DNA of 64,000 bases from Bacteroidota bacterium (GCA_020444515.1 JAHLKX010000006.1:297778-361777), one strand, 5' to 3'; shown: positions 9,136-19,048, counted from the first letter of the stretch. Made by a program: numbers and translations. The notes: generated by a model from the letters alone, not told the origin.

Positions 9136-10950
9136 CTACAGATCAAAAGGTCCTATAAATTCATTTATCCCTGTACCATTCACATCTCCCGAGATGCAAT
9201 ATTGCGTTCCGGTATGATTAAACAACATGTAGTACTTCTTCTCCCCGATGTAAAACCCAATGCCCGCGCCTACTTTCTTCACAGCGAATGGCATTTGGCC
9301 ATTGCCCCAGTCTTCGATGTCCTGAACAGGATCAAAGGTATTCGGGTTATTAAAATACAGGGAAAAGAGGGTGCCATCTTTATTGATCATATATCTTCTG
9401 GAAGGACCCAGTGGATCATGATAATTAAAAACCAGTGCGCCAATGCCATTTAATGCAAATGGGTTATAACCGGTAGCCAAATTCCCGATGGGTTCAACCT
9501 GATTATTCCAGGTATTATCCGAACGGATGTAAGCGTATTGACTTCCGGTCATATCCATGATCATGGTCCAGCTTTCATCCTCATTGTTTCCATCAATGCG
9601 GCAGGCAGCACCGATTCCGGGGAAGGGCGGAGGACCGCCGCCAAGCTCATTGATAGAGTAGGGGCCATCCAGGGTGCCAATGTTGCTGCGCAAAAACTGG
9701 GTACCATCCATGCTGATCAGAATAAACTCGGTTCCGGTGGTGGAGTATGCAGCACCCACACCTCCTATTTTTGAAATTACATTGTCTTTCCAATGCGCAG
9801 TATAAGCGGGTACACTACCCTGACTAGCAGGCTTGCATTCGGTCATTGTATATTCTGTTGCAACCTTTATGGATACAACTTTATGTGTATTCAAATCATT
9901 AATGATATAGGATAGGGGCGCTCCGGTTTCAATCCCTCCACCTTCAGTAAGAAAATACTGTAGGTCTTCAAAACTACCACTCACCGTTGAAAGTGCAGCA
10001 CTGGCGTCACCACCGTAAGCAAATACTTTAATTTTGGTATTTTCAAGATCACTGATGTGTTTACCTTCTGCAACTACACCTCCCGAGGCTACAGCAGCGG
10101 AGTAAGTGGCATCTACTTTAGCCCTCATTTCCTGACGGGAGGAAGTACTTTCAATCAATAAATAGTAACGTCTTCCGTAGGTAATTGAAGCAACATAACA
10201 GGCCGGATTTCCAGGTTGAATGAATTTTGCCAGATCATCCGGAGTAACGGAAGGTGCAAACACATCATCATAATTCGGGGGCATATCGTAGCTCATGGTA
10301 TAATAGATCTGGTCGAGTTTTACCAGCATCCGATTATAGGTTTTATCAGAGCTGAAACTCAAGCTGGCATCCACCTGCGTAGTCCAGGTTTCGACATTCA
10401 CACCCATCGAAAATGCCATTTGTTGCCGTGAATATACATCTTCCATGGTATAGGTGAAATTGGCCGGAACCACACCATTGTTATCCTGGATGATCTGATT
10501 CTGTGCCGTAGTCATGGCACTTTTGGTCACTGAATTAACCGTATAAGCCGGATTGCTGGAACCATTGATCACATTGATGGATACTGTTCCGCCTGCGCGC
10601 TCTACCACAATAGGATTGGGTGTAGCCTGTGTAATGGAATTACCCTGTATTAGACTTCCGGGCCAAATGACATTTGAATTGGGATCAAAAGTAGCATAGG
10701 TGCCTGCAGCATCAACACGGTCAACCGTTTTAGATGTGCATACCCAGGGTTCACCATTGATGATCTCTTGTGTTTCTGTTGAGTCGAGCACCTCGTTTTT
10801 TTCAACTACGGGCTCAAATTCACCACCTGATTTAATGACACCTTCAAATGTATCAGGTGTTGATGGTTGATCGTCATTATCCTTCGAACAGGAAAATAGA
10901 ATGCTTGTAGAAATAAAAATGATTGCTAAAAGTAATTTCTGAGTTTTCAT
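9136..10950 (-). CDS. Cholesterol-dependent-cytolysin family lipoprotein with a replaced C-terminal domain
   Basis: A 604-residue protein with a lipoprotein signal (lipobox LFSC, C21). Residues 60-375 match the thiol-activated cytolysin fold: NVIWPGSLIQGNSI (93-106), ASITYGRRYYLLIES (254-268), FAYGGDASAAL followed by VSGSFEDLQYFL (310-334), and PLSYIINDLNTHKVVSIKV (345-363). These correspond to landmark segments of domains 1-3 in Gram-positive toxins. The cholesterol-binding domain 4 and its Trp-rich undecapeptide are not seen. Residues 393-604 instead hold four repeats of about 50 residues, each opening with a G-[IV]-G-A-like step at 397, 445, 502 and about 560, like a four-bladed hemopexin-type propeller. 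The expected role is membrane pore formation or membrane binding directed by a different receptor. A minus-strand promoter and a strong terminator flank it, so it is a single-gene unit. Confidence 0.82.
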   Translation of the reverse strand: MKTQKLLLAIIFISTSILFSCSKDNDDQPSTPDTFEGVIKSGGEFEPVVEKNEVLDSTETQEIINGEPWVCTSKTVDRVDAAGTYATFDPNSNVIWPGSLIQGNSITQATPNPIVVERAGGTVSINVINGSSNPAYTVNSVTKSAMTTAQNQIIQDNNGVVPANFTYTMEDVYSRQQMAFSMGVNVETWTTQVDASLSFSSDKTYNRMLVKLDQIYYTMSYDMPPNYDDVFAPSVTPDDLAKFIQPGNPACYVASITYGRRYYLLIESTSSRQEMRAKVDATYSAAVASGGVVAEGKHISDLENTKIKVFAYGGDASAALSTVSGSFEDLQYFLTEGGGIETGAPLSYIINDLNTHKVVSIKVATEYTMTECKPASQGSVPAYTAHWKDNVISKIGGVGAAYSTTGTEFILISMDGTQFLRSNIGTLDGPYSINELGGGPPPFPGIGAACRIDGNNEDESWTMIMDMTGSQYAYIRSDNTWNNQVEPIGNLATGYNPFALNGIGALVFNYHDPLGPSRRYMINKDGTLFSLYFNNPNTFDPVQDIEDWGNGQMPFAVKKVGAGIGFYIGEKKYYMLFNHTGTQYCISGDVNGTGINEFIGPFDL

Positions 10951-11010
10951 AAGAATTGTATTAGTAAGTTTAGTTTATACTTTTTGTCGTTTTAATTTTA
11001 AAACCGTCCG

Positions 11011-11041
11011 CAAAAATAGAAGGCCATTCCAGGCCGGCCAA
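11011..11041 (-). promoter_or_regulatory. Bacteroidota-type promoter of the cytolysin-like gene
   Basis: On the minus strand a TTG (11041-11039) lies 20 bases before TAttTTTG (11018-11011), matching the phylum's -33/-7 pattern. It would start transcription about 55 bases before the ATG at 10950. Confidence 0.5.
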
Positions 11042-11077
11042 ATATTGAGGGTGGACAATGGGTGGACGAAGCATGAA

Positions 11078-12997
11078 TTAATTTTCCATGTTCATCATAA
11101 AACTGTGCAAATCAGATTCATCAGGCAATTGGAGTTTTTTTCTCAATCGATACCTTGCCTTTTTTACACTTTCGGGAGAAATGTTCATAATGGCTGCTAC
11201 TTCCTTTGAAGTAAGATTGAGTTTGAGCATCGCAGATAAACGAAGGTCATTGCTTGAAAGAATAGGAAAATCTGCTTTCAATTTTGATAAAAAACCCTGA
11301 TGGACCTGTTCAAAATGGCGGTTGAAATTATTCCACTCCTTATCGGATTGTGCACTGCCATTGATCATGTGCCTGAGCTTTCTGAAATCAGATCTGCTTT
11401 CTTCCCCTGACTGCTCCTCCAGATCGGTCACCTGTTTTTTTAGGGTCTCCAGCAATTCATTTTTCTGAACGATTTGTAAGGCATGGGAGGTGAGTTCATT
11501 CTTTTTAATCTCGAGTTCTTTTTCATAATTGTCGCGCTGCAATTCGGCAATGATTAGTTTTTCTTCCTCGAGCAGCTTTTCCTGCTCACGTATCAGACGA
11601 TTTCTTTTCATTTTATTGCGCAAATGGATAACAAAATAGATACCTATTAGAAAACTTAAAATCAGGCCAACAATTAAAACAGTTTGCCTTATCCTCTGCA
11701 GCTCAAGGTCCCTGGAAAGAATCTCAATTTCACTTTTTTGTATGGCTATTTCTTTTTCGTTTTTTTCCTTTTGATACCGGGCTTCCATCTCTTCAATTTT
11801 CCGGGTTTTGTTTTCATCAAAAAGGCTGTCCTTCATGCTTTCATACAGCTTAAAATATTCAAGGGATTTTTTATAATTTCCGATTGAATAATAGGCGTCA
11901 GACTTACTCAAATAGGTATTTTCCAGGCTGCTCTTTGAACCTATGTCACGAGCAATAACAATGGATGAATCATACAAAGGGAGGGCTTTCTCATATTGGC
12001 TTTCCTCCACCAGCAGGTCCCCCATGTTTCGAAATAACATTGAAATACGCAATTGGTCATTGTGTTTTTCAGCAAGATCAAATGCTTTTTGAAAATAATT
12101 TCGTGCTTTTATAAATTGTTTCTCTTCTTTATGAATGAGCCCCATATTATTATAGGCCAGGAGAAGGGTATTGTTATTTTCAATTTCAATGGCTTTTGTA
12201 ATGGCTTGTTCAAAATAATATTTTGCAGAATCATATTCCTGCATTTTCATGTAGATAAAACCCGTATTGTTGAGTGCTTGTGGTAGAAAAAAACGGTCGT
12301 CATTTTCTATATACAATTCAATAGCTTCGCTGAGATTATCCAGCGCTTTTCGGAATTTTTCGAGCGCCATATAGTTGCTGGCCAGGTAGACCAAACCATC
12401 TGCATACCGAATCTTATCCCCCAGCTTATCAATAACCTGAAGGCCTTGCATTAGATATTTTTGGGCATCTTCATAATTGCCCATATAGTAATTGATATTA
12501 CCAAGTAGCTGCAAAGAAACTGCAACCCCGTGTTCATCATTGGCCTCGCTGCTCTTTTTTAAACTTTCTTCGGTTTGAAGCAATGCTTTTACATAATCCC
12601 CCTGGTCATAATAAAGAATGGCTATGTTGTATAAAATCACTCCAATCATTTTGGGATCATTCAGATCTTCGTAAAGCATAAGTGATTTCTGGTAGTAGTA
12701 ATTTGCACTGTCGGATAAGTTTCTGACGGTAAATCCTGCAGCGATCCTTTGATAGGCTTCAGCCATCCCTTTTTTATTATCTGATCTTTTAGCAATCTTG
12801 AGGGCTTGCAGCGCATAATCACGGGCCGCTTTTGGCTCTGAGTAGGCTGTGGATTCCCATAATAATATGAGGATATGAACCCTGGTGGAGTCGTTATTTG
12901 CCTGTTTTAGTTCAGTTCGGAGGCTATCGGTATTGAACCGTGCTATCAGAATATAGGGGAGTATAATAAATATAAATATGACGGACCACTTCTTCAT
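11078..12997 (-). CDS. TPR-transmembrane-HTH regulator
   Basis: A 639-residue protein of a Bacteroidota regulator type. An N-terminal signal/anchor (residues 1-20) precedes about eight TPR repeats (residues 45-400, for example ALNNTGFIYMKMQEYDSAKYYFEQA). A transmembrane helix at about 437-460 (VLIVGLILSFLIGIYFVIHL) is followed by a long coiled coil (465-545). The C-terminal domain has LKADFPILSSNDLRLSAMLKLNLTSKEVAAIMNIS and a LuxR-type helix-turn-helix (SPESVKKARYRLRKKL). The TPRs would sit in the periplasm and the DNA-binding end in the cytoplasm, giving one-component membrane signalling (inference). It is divergent from the beta-helix gene across 190 bases, a possible target. The downstream cytolysin-type gene has its own promoter in the spacer. 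Confidence 0.8.
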   Translation of the reverse strand: MKKWSVIFIFIILPYILIARFNTDSLRTELKQANNDSTRVHILILLWESTAYSEPKAARDYALQALKIAKRSDNKKGMAEAYQRIAAGFTVRNLSDSANYYYQKSLMLYEDLNDPKMIGVILYNIAILYYDQGDYVKALLQTEESLKKSSEANDEHGVAVSLQLLGNINYYMGNYEDAQKYLMQGLQVIDKLGDKIRYADGLVYLASNYMALEKFRKALDNLSEAIELYIENDDRFFLPQALNNTGFIYMKMQEYDSAKYYFEQAITKAIEIENNNTLLLAYNNMGLIHKEEKQFIKARNYFQKAFDLAEKHNDQLRISMLFRNMGDLLVEESQYEKALPLYDSSIVIARDIGSKSSLENTYLSKSDAYYSIGNYKKSLEYFKLYESMKDSLFDENKTRKIEEMEARYQKEKNEKEIAIQKSEIEILSRDLELQRIRQTVLIVGLILSFLIGIYFVIHLRNKMKRNRLIREQEKLLEEEKLIIAELQRDNYEKELEIKKNELTSHALQIVQKNELLETLKKQVTDLEEQSGEESRSDFRKLRHMINGSAQSDKEWNNFNRHFEQVHQGFLSKLKADFPILSSNDLRLSAMLKLNLTSKEVAAIMNISPESVKKARYRLRKKLQLPDESDLHSFMMNMEN

Positions 12998-13187
12998 TTG
13001 CTATGATTAGGAATATGGTATTTTTGGTTATAACCCCTCGAATTAAGATAACAACCACATTACTGAATTGTTTTAAAATAAAAAATTGAATCGTCTACCT
13101 GTTGTCCACCCCAAACATTTGATGGAGGACTTCAATACCTGTACATTTGCATTTCTTTTAAACTAAAACATAACGAATTCACATCTC

Positions 13188-14921
13188 ATGAAAAATCTCT
13201 TCATCCTTTTGGGAGTTGCGTTGATGATCAACGCAAATCTTTACACGCAAGACTTTTATGTTTCCACCAGCGGTGATGATAGCAATCCAGGAACTATCGA
13301 CAATCCCTGGGAAACCCTTCAATATGCCATGGATATGGCTTCGCCCGGAAGTACTGTCCATATCATGGGCGGAACTTACAATGAAAAAGTATATTTAAAT
13401 GTAAGCGGAACACCTGGTAATTTTATCACCTTTCAGAACTACAACAATGAAGAAGTTGTGGTTGATGGCTCAGGATGGAATGATCCCGCTATTTGTGAAA
13501 TTTATGATCAACAATACATTCGCCTCAAAGGATTGCATTTTAAACACAATGTTCAATTCGATGCAATGGGAATTATGATTGAAGGAATGTGTCGGAATAT
13601 TGAAATCATCGAATGTAAAATTTCGGAAATCCATTTTTCCTCCGATCCATCGGCACCGGTTAATGAAAACACCAATGCACAACCTTTGATCATATATGGT
13701 ACCGATCCTGAATTTCCAATTACTGATCTACTGGTCCTTGATTGTGAAATATTTAATGCTCGTACCGGTTACAGCGAAGCCCTGGCGGTGAATGGCAATG
13801 TGGATGGGTTTGAGATTTCGGGGAATGAAGTACATGACATTACCAACATCGGTATTGATGCCATCGGCCATGAAGGTACATGCTCCGATCCTGCTTATGA
13901 CCAGGCCCGCAATGGTTATATCGATTGGAACACTGTGTATAATTGCCAATCGGATTATGCATCTGCAGCCGGTATTTATGTGGATGGTGCCAAAGATATT
14001 TATATTGAAAATAACATCGTTTACAACAATCAATGGGGGATTGAAGTAGGTTGTGAAAACCTTGAAAAAACAGCTTCCGGGATTGTTGTTCGAAACAATT
14101 TTGTTTATGGTAACGCCTCAGGTGGAATTCAGTTAGGTGGTTATGACTATCCTTCGGGAAGCGGCATGGTTGTAAATTGTGAAATTGTAAATAATACCCT
14201 TTTTAATAATGCCACCACCAATTATTACGATGGCGAATTGACTTTGACCTATTCTGAAAATTGCACCATTGTCAACAATATATTTTATGCCACCAATCCT
14301 GAAGTTCAGTTGATCTCACTGGAAGATGTCGTCACGATTCCTCCCGGACTTGTACTTGATCATAATCTCTGGTATCATCCCGAAGGAGATGAAAATGCTT
14401 ATGTTTACTGGAGTGGAACCGATTACGAATCATTGAGCGATTTTATTGCCGGAACGGGTTATGAAGCTAATTCGCAATTTATTGATCCGATGTTCAAATC
14501 AGATGATAATGTCAATCCTGACTTACACATCAAAGTTGAATCACCGGCCATTGCTTCGGCCAATGCTTCATTTCTGGTGAATGCAGGCTCAAAAGATATC
14601 GACGATGAAAACCGTATAAACGAAAGCCTTGATAAAGGGGCCGACGAGTATTATGCTTCTGCCGGAATATTCAATGCAAAATCAACGATTGCTTTTGATG
14701 TTTATCCAAATCCGGCAAAAGATAAATTTTCGATAATAACGACAGGATTGATTGCAGACAATGGAAATCTTGAGTTGATTGATCTATTTGGACGAACCGT
14801 TCAACATGCAAAATGCAATGCTAATTCAGTGATTGATGTTCAAGATTTGGAACCGGGAATTTATTTAATCAGGCTTGAAATAAACAATACCATCTATAGT
14901 AGTAAAGTGATTATTGAATGA
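13188..14921 (+). CDS. Secreted right-handed parallel beta-helix protein with T9SS sorting domain
   Basis: A 577-residue protein with a signal peptide (1-20). Residues 22-75 read DFYVSTSGDDSNPGTIDNPW, then LQYAMDMASPGSTVHIMGG, the usual opening of pectate-lyase-like beta-helix proteins (DUF1565-type). Many short turns such as IEIIECKISEIHF, YIENNIVYNNQWGIEVG and CEIVNNTLFNN follow, each one helix coil. Residues about 500-577 (FDVYPNPAKDKFSII to the end) are a T9SS type A sorting domain. Surface polysaccharide binding or cleavage is the usual role of this architecture; no catalytic residues can be assigned by eye. A terminator follows directly. Confidence 0.85.
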   Translation: MKNLFILLGVALMINANLYTQDFYVSTSGDDSNPGTIDNPWETLQYAMDMASPGSTVHIMGGTYNEKVYLNVSGTPGNFITFQNYNNEEVVVDGSGWNDPAICEIYDQQYIRLKGLHFKHNVQFDAMGIMIEGMCRNIEIIECKISEIHFSSDPSAPVNENTNAQPLIIYGTDPEFPITDLLVLDCEIFNARTGYSEALAVNGNVDGFEISGNEVHDITNIGIDAIGHEGTCSDPAYDQARNGYIDWNTVYNCQSDYASAAGIYVDGAKDIYIENNIVYNNQWGIEVGCENLEKTASGIVVRNNFVYGNASGGIQLGGYDYPSGSGMVVNCEIVNNTLFNNATTNYYDGELTLTYSENCTIVNNIFYATNPEVQLISLEDVVTIPPGLVLDHNLWYHPEGDENAYVYWSGTDYESLSDFIAGTGYEANSQFIDPMFKSDDNVNPDLHIKVESPAIASANASFLVNAGSKDIDDENRINESLDKGADEYYASAGIFNAKSTIAFDVYPNPAKDKFSIITTGLIADNGNLELIDLFGRTVQHAKCNANSVIDVQDLEPGIYLIRLEINNTIYSSKVIIE

Positions 14922-14943
14922 TCTCAGATCTGCCCCCAAAAGG

Positions 14944-14971
14944 AAAAGCCGCTCATAGAAGCGGCTTTTTT
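14944..14971. terminator. Intrinsic terminator between the beta-helix gene and tRNA-Gln
   Basis: The stem AGCCGCT/AGCGGCT (14947-14953 with 14960-14966) is flanked by A and T runs, so it can work in both directions. It ends the beta-helix gene on the + strand and the glnS-tRNA-Gln transcript on the minus strand. Confidence 0.8.
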
Positions 14972-14973
14972 GT

Positions 14974-15045
14974 TGCCCGACCAGGGGTCGAACCTGGACT
15001 CTCTCCGGTCAAACCGAAATGTGTTGCCAGTTACACCATCGGGCA
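14974..15045 (-). tRNA. tRNA-Gln(TTG)
   Basis: Read on the minus strand, the 72 bases fold into a full cloverleaf: acceptor TGCCCGA/TCGGGCA, D arm GTGT/ACAC, anticodon stem TTTCG/CGGAG, loop GTTTGAC with anticodon TTG, and T arm CCAGG-TTCGACC-CCTGG. CCA is not encoded. It lies 44 bases downstream of glnS in the same direction with no terminator between, so the tRNA and its own synthetase are probably co-transcribed. Confidence 0.93.
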
Positions 15046-15089
15046 ATGCAGGCGCAAATGTAATAAATAGTTGCTCCCAATATCAAATT

Positions 15090-16784
15090 TTATTTATTCA
15101 TCCTATTCCACGTATCACGCAGTGTGACTGTTCGATTAAATACCAACTTGTCACCGGTAGAATCGGGATCGACGCAAAAATAACCCAAACGTTGAAACTG
15201 GAACTTATCCTGTGGTCGTGCCTCTTTGACTCCGGGTTCTATTTTCCCATTTACCACTTTCAATGAATCGGGATTAAGGTTCGATTTAAAATCTTTACCA
15301 TCTTCACCATCATCCGGATCTTCGTTCTTGAAAAGCCGATCATAGATCCTAATTTCTGCATCTATGCAATGATTGACGGAGACCCAATGGAGGGTTCCTT
15401 TTACTTTTCGGCTTACGCCCGATCCGCTTTTTGTTTCGGGATCATAGGTACAGTAAAGTTCTGTTATATTCCCATTTTCATCCTTTTTAAAGTCTTCACA
15501 TTTGATGATATATGCTCCTTTCAGTCTGACTTCCCTGCCGGGACCCAACCGAAAAAATTTATTGGGTGGATCTTCCATGAAATCATCGCGTTCAATGTAA
15601 AGTTCCCGGGAAAATGGAACGACTCTGGTTCCTCCTTCCGTATCTTCCGGATTGTTTTCCAGAACGAGGTCTTCCGTTTTATCTTCGGGATAGTTGGTTA
15701 GGATTACTTTCAGTGGATCCAGTACAGCAAAAATTCTGGGTGCCACTTTGTTGAGGTGTTCACGTACACTGAACTCCAGCAAGCCCACATCAATAACGTT
15801 TTCTCTTTTTGCCACACCCACACGGTCAGCAAAATTTCGGATGGATTCAGGAGTAAATCCCCGTCTTCTCAATCCTGAAATGGTAGGCATCCTTGGATCA
15901 TCCCATCCAGAAACATATTTTTCATTGACCAGTTCCAGGAGCTTCCGTTTGCTCATCACTGTATAACTGAGATTGAGCCGGGCGAATTCGTGCTGCCTTG
16001 GCCGGTAGTCCGTTTCGATAAGATTGTCAAGAAACCAGTCGTAAAGGGGGCGATGTATTTCAAATTCAAGCGTGCAAATTGAATGGGTGATCCCTTCCAG
16101 GTAATCCGATTGCCCATGTGCAAAATCATACATGGGATAGATGCACCATTTATCTCCTGTACGATGATGCCTGGCATGCATGATCCTGTAAAGGACCGGA
16201 TCGCGCATGTGCATATTGGGGGAGGCCATGTCGATTTTGGCTCTTAAAACATGAGATCCATTGGGAAATTCACCGGATTTCATCCGATGGAAAAGGTCCA
16301 TGTTTTCCTCCACACTCCTGTTCCGATAAGGGCTTTCCACACCCGGACGGGTAGGGACACCACGCTGTTCGCTGATCACATCAGAGGATTGATCATCTAC
16401 ATAAGCTTTCCCATCCTTGATCAATTTAACAGCCCATTCATAAAGCTGATCAAAATAATCGGAAGCATAAAACAGGCGGTCTTCCCAGTCGAATCCAAGC
16501 CACCGGACATCTTCCATAATGGAATTTACATATTCTTCCTCTTCTTTCGTGGGATTGGTATCGTCGAAACGCAAATTGCATTTGCCATTGTATTTTTCAG
16601 CAAGTCCAAAATTGAGGCAGATTGACTTTGCATGACCTATATGTAAATATCCATTAGGTTCCGGCGGAAAACGGGTATGCACCCTTCCTTCGTTTTTCCC
16701 CTTTTGAATATCGTTTTCGATAATCATTTCGAGAAAATTTTTTGATCGGGTCGACTCCTCTTTATGTTCGTTAGATGTATTCAT
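15090..16784 (-). CDS. glnS: Glutaminyl-tRNA synthetase
   Basis: The class I synthetase that charges tRNA-Gln with glutamine. From the chosen start it has 564 residues, the normal bacterial size. Signature HIGH lies at residues 48-51 within [15 protein letters not shown], and the KMSKS-type loop VMSKRK at 276-281. [14 protein letters not shown] is the diagnostic GlnRS/GluRS segment, and two beta-barrel anticodon-binding domains fill the C-terminal 220 residues. The frame extends 30 codons further upstream, but a minus-strand TAttTTTG promoter box at 16818-16811 sits inside that extension, so the ATG at 16784 ([11 protein letters not shown]) is preferred. The tRNA-Gln gene follows immediately. 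The presence of GlnRS argues for direct charging rather than the GatCAB route. Confidence 0.96.
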   Translation of the reverse strand: MNTSNEHKEESTRSKNFLEMIIENDIQKGKNEGRVHTRFPPEPNGYLHIGHAKSICLNFGLAEKYNGKCNLRFDDTNPTKEEEEYVNSIMEDVRWLGFDWEDRLFYASDYFDQLYEWAVKLIKDGKAYVDDQSSDVISEQRGVPTRPGVESPYRNRSVEENMDLFHRMKSGEFPNGSHVLRAKIDMASPNMHMRDPVLYRIMHARHHRTGDKWCIYPMYDFAHGQSDYLEGITHSICTLEFEIHRPLYDWFLDNLIETDYRPRQHEFARLNLSYTVMSKRKLLELVNEKYVSGWDDPRMPTISGLRRRGFTPESIRNFADRVGVAKRENVIDVGLLEFSVREHLNKVAPRIFAVLDPLKVILTNYPEDKTEDLVLENNPEDTEGGTRVVPFSRELYIERDDFMEDPPNKFFRLGPGREVRLKGAYIIKCEDFKKDENGNITELYCTYDPETKSGSGVSRKVKGTLHWVSVNHCIDAEIRIYDRLFKNEDPDDGEDGKDFKSNLNPDSLKVVNGKIEPGVKEARPQDKFQFQRLGYFCVDPDSTGDKLVFNRTVTLRDTWNRMNK

Positions 16785-16810
16785 GTTTATTTGACGGATT
16801 AATAAGTGCG

Positions 16811-16818
16811 CAAATTTA
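16811..16818 (-). promoter_or_regulatory. -7 promoter box of glnS
   Basis: TAttTTTG on the minus strand lies 27 bases before the ATG at 16784. A TTG 22 bases further upstream could be the -33 element, though the spacing is longer than usual. The position decides the glnS start. Confidence 0.45.
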
Positions 16819-16842
16819 GTGAATGAATTGTTATAAAAAACA

Positions 16843-16871
16843 AAAGGCCATCCATGATCCGGATGGCCTTT
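16843..16871 (-). terminator. Intrinsic terminator of the downstream LamG gene
   Basis: An 11-bp perfect stem (16843-16853 with 16861-16871) with a 7-base loop is followed on the minus strand by TTTTGTTTTTT-like sequence. It lies about 80 bases beyond the stop at 16949 and upstream of glnS. Confidence 0.8.
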
Positions 16872-16948
16872 CATGGAAAATGTTTTACTTTAATATTTTT
16901 GTTGCTGCATCATATTATTTCTGCAAAAAAAAATTACCAGTCAATAAA

Positions 16949-19048
16949 TTAGTTGGGAACCTGAGAGAACTTTCCATTGTTGATCTGCCAAAGATCATTT
17001 TTATCCTGGTTAGAACTATGTCCGTCCAGATTGAGATCGCTTGGAAGATAACCACGGGTTCCTGCTTCATTTTCCCAATACAATGTCTTGTCATTTGCAT
17101 TTATTGTTCCATCACCATTAGAGTCGCCACCGATCATACCATATACACCGGTATCGATTTCTTTAAATCCATTGGCATCTCCGTATGCCTGGCCAGCTCC
17201 GGTTGTAAAATCATAATCATAAGAAGATCCGGAGAGCGTTAATGGATTGGCTGACAAAATGCCGAGGTGATTTCTTTGGAGCACTACCAGGAAAAAGTCA
17301 TTGGTAAAAGTCTGATCAAAATATACCGGACTGTATCCATCGAGTCCCACAATATTGCCATCAGAATCAATAAAAACAGCACTTTCATAAACGGTAGTAG
17401 CTGAAGTTGCGGAGGCTGCATCCGTTGCATCCCTGAACTGGATCAGAGCCCAGTCTACAACATTCTCACTGATTTCACTCACTGATTCTGTGCCTGGATA
17501 ATTCCAGGGTAGACCTGAGAAGGGTTGCGTAAGTGGCAACATGTCAGTGAACATGGTATTCATCCCAGTGCCATTGTAGGGACCTTCGAGGTATACTTTG
17601 GCATTCAGTCGGAATCCCCCCCAATCAATCCGGTTATAGATATCGTTTTCAAAGGCATCTCCGGCAAAGGCACCCGTGGCGGCCAAAATATTGACCTGCC
17701 CTGCATCGATGGTTTTAGCAACATTATAGGTTCCTGACCATGTATTGGCGGGGAAAATAAGACCTTCAAGGGTAATGTCCTGGCTATTGGCAATGGTTAA
17801 TAATGTTCCTCCAACTGCCCCATTAGAAAAAGAGCAGAATCGTAATGGGAAACCTGCATCAATATCTCCAGTGATATTGATACCATTGGCATCCATATAT
17901 TCAAAATTCGAATAAATAGCGGCAATGGATGCACCAGAGGCAATATCAAAGCTATAAAATCCCGTATTATGGGTAATGTTTACTTCACTTCCGGGCGACC
18001 CATATGCTTCGAAGGATCCTCCAGAAGCTACCACGATTGAACCATTATCCTCAACCTGTAAAAGACCGTTTTCGTTAAGCTGTATACTCCCTGAATTATT
18101 GACATCCAGATCGCGAATGTTGCAAATCTGACCTGCTCCTATTTCCAGGTTGCCTCCGGTACCAATATTCATATCGTAAGTACCTATATCAGCAGCACAT
18201 GTTACGGTATGGTTGATTTTCACCCTTGACCAGTCTTTTGTTGGATAAGTTTGACCAGAGGCCCAGGTAGAAGCTGACGTCCAGTCACCATTGCTAACCG
18301 TATAAAAAGGGATCGGAGCAGTCGATGCAGCCCACGCCGGATCAGAGGGCTCAATGTTTGTTGTACCGCCCAGGACACCGGTGTTTGCATATTGACTCAA
18401 GTCCTCGGTTGTTTGCCCGCTCCCTTCGTCAAAGCCATAATAGGCTACCAGGTTCGGTTCCAACTCGGGATTGTCAAGGGGTTTATACATATTCTCCTGT
18501 AACTGCTCTGCAGTAAGTGCAACATTCCAGATCCTTACCTCATCCATGTTTCCTCTGAAGAAATTGTTATCAGGTCCATAAAATTTACCCAGTTTTGTTG
18601 AATTTGTAGATCCATCAACGGTAACGGCCCAGGGTTTACTGGCCACTTCTTCGCCATTGATAAAAATTCGAAGTGTTGCCCCATCCCAGGTTCCGGCCAC
18701 ATGGGTCCATACACTTTGGGTTAAAACATTGGTAGCCGTTTCCAGAACATTTGCAGGGTTGCTATTGGCATCCATCCCAAATGCAATTCCGTTCAAACCA
18801 TATTTTCCTCCAAGAAAATAGGAGGTTGCCCAGTCCTTTTCTACCAGTCTTTCATAAATGGTAAGCGGACCATTCAGATAAATCCATAACTCAATGGTGA
18901 TACTGCCGGTAATATTTAATTCCGGATTGGTTCCGCAATCAACATAATCATCCACACCATCGTAGAACAAGGAGTACTGATCTTGCGCAGTTAAACCATT
19001 CAACTGGAAGACCAAAAGCGCTAAAGCGAAGATTTTGAGTAACTTCAT
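16949..19048 (-). CDS. Secreted LamG-domain protein ending in a dockerin-like C-terminal module
   Basis: A 699-residue protein with a signal peptide (1-21, ending LTAQ). Residues 25-215 form a LamG/concanavalin-like jelly roll (YSLFYDGVDDYVDCG, SITIELWIYLN, WTHVAGTWDGATLRIFING, MDEVRIWNVALT). Residues 240-480 are low-complexity beta-rich repeats. Residues 484-699 are the module shared with the 50-64 kb array: YLEGPYNGTGMN, GTESVSEI, VVDWALIQFRDATDAASA, RNHLGILSANPL, then two calcium loops (DSNGDGTINAND and DLNLDGHSSNQD) and the ending KFSQVPN. Its sister at 19421-21643 shares the LamG half but ends in a type A-like sorting domain. A carbohydrate- or protein-binding surface role is likely. Confidence 0.82.
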   Translation of the reverse strand: MKLLKIFALALLVFQLNGLTAQDQYSLFYDGVDDYVDCGTNPELNITGSITIELWIYLNGPLTIYERLVEKDWATSYFLGGKYGLNGIAFGMDANSNPANVLETATNVLTQSVWTHVAGTWDGATLRIFINGEEVASKPWAVTVDGSTNSTKLGKFYGPDNNFFRGNMDEVRIWNVALTAEQLQENMYKPLDNPELEPNLVAYYGFDEGSGQTTEDLSQYANTGVLGGTTNIEPSDPAWAASTAPIPFYTVSNGDWTSASTWASGQTYPTKDWSRVKINHTVTCAADIGTYDMNIGTGGNLEIGAGQICNIRDLDVNNSGSIQLNENGLLQVEDNGSIVVASGGSFEAYGSPGSEVNITHNTGFYSFDIASGASIAAIYSNFEYMDANGINITGDIDAGFPLRFCSFSNGAVGGTLLTIANSQDITLEGLIFPANTWSGTYNVAKTIDAGQVNILAATGAFAGDAFENDIYNRIDWGGFRLNAKVYLEGPYNGTGMNTMFTDMLPLTQPFSGLPWNYPGTESVSEISENVVDWALIQFRDATDAASATSATTVYESAVFIDSDGNIVGLDGYSPVYFDQTFTNDFFLVVLQRNHLGILSANPLTLSGSSYDYDFTTGAGQAYGDANGFKEIDTGVYGMIGGDSNGDGTINANDKTLYWENEAGTRGYLPSDLNLDGHSSNQDKNDLWQINNGKFSQVPN

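Noticed and set aside
14974..15045. Other tRNA identities for the minus-strand tRNA
   Set aside because: The stem register with loop GTTTGAC gives anticodon TTG (Gln) and all arms pair. Shifting the register breaks the anticodon stem.
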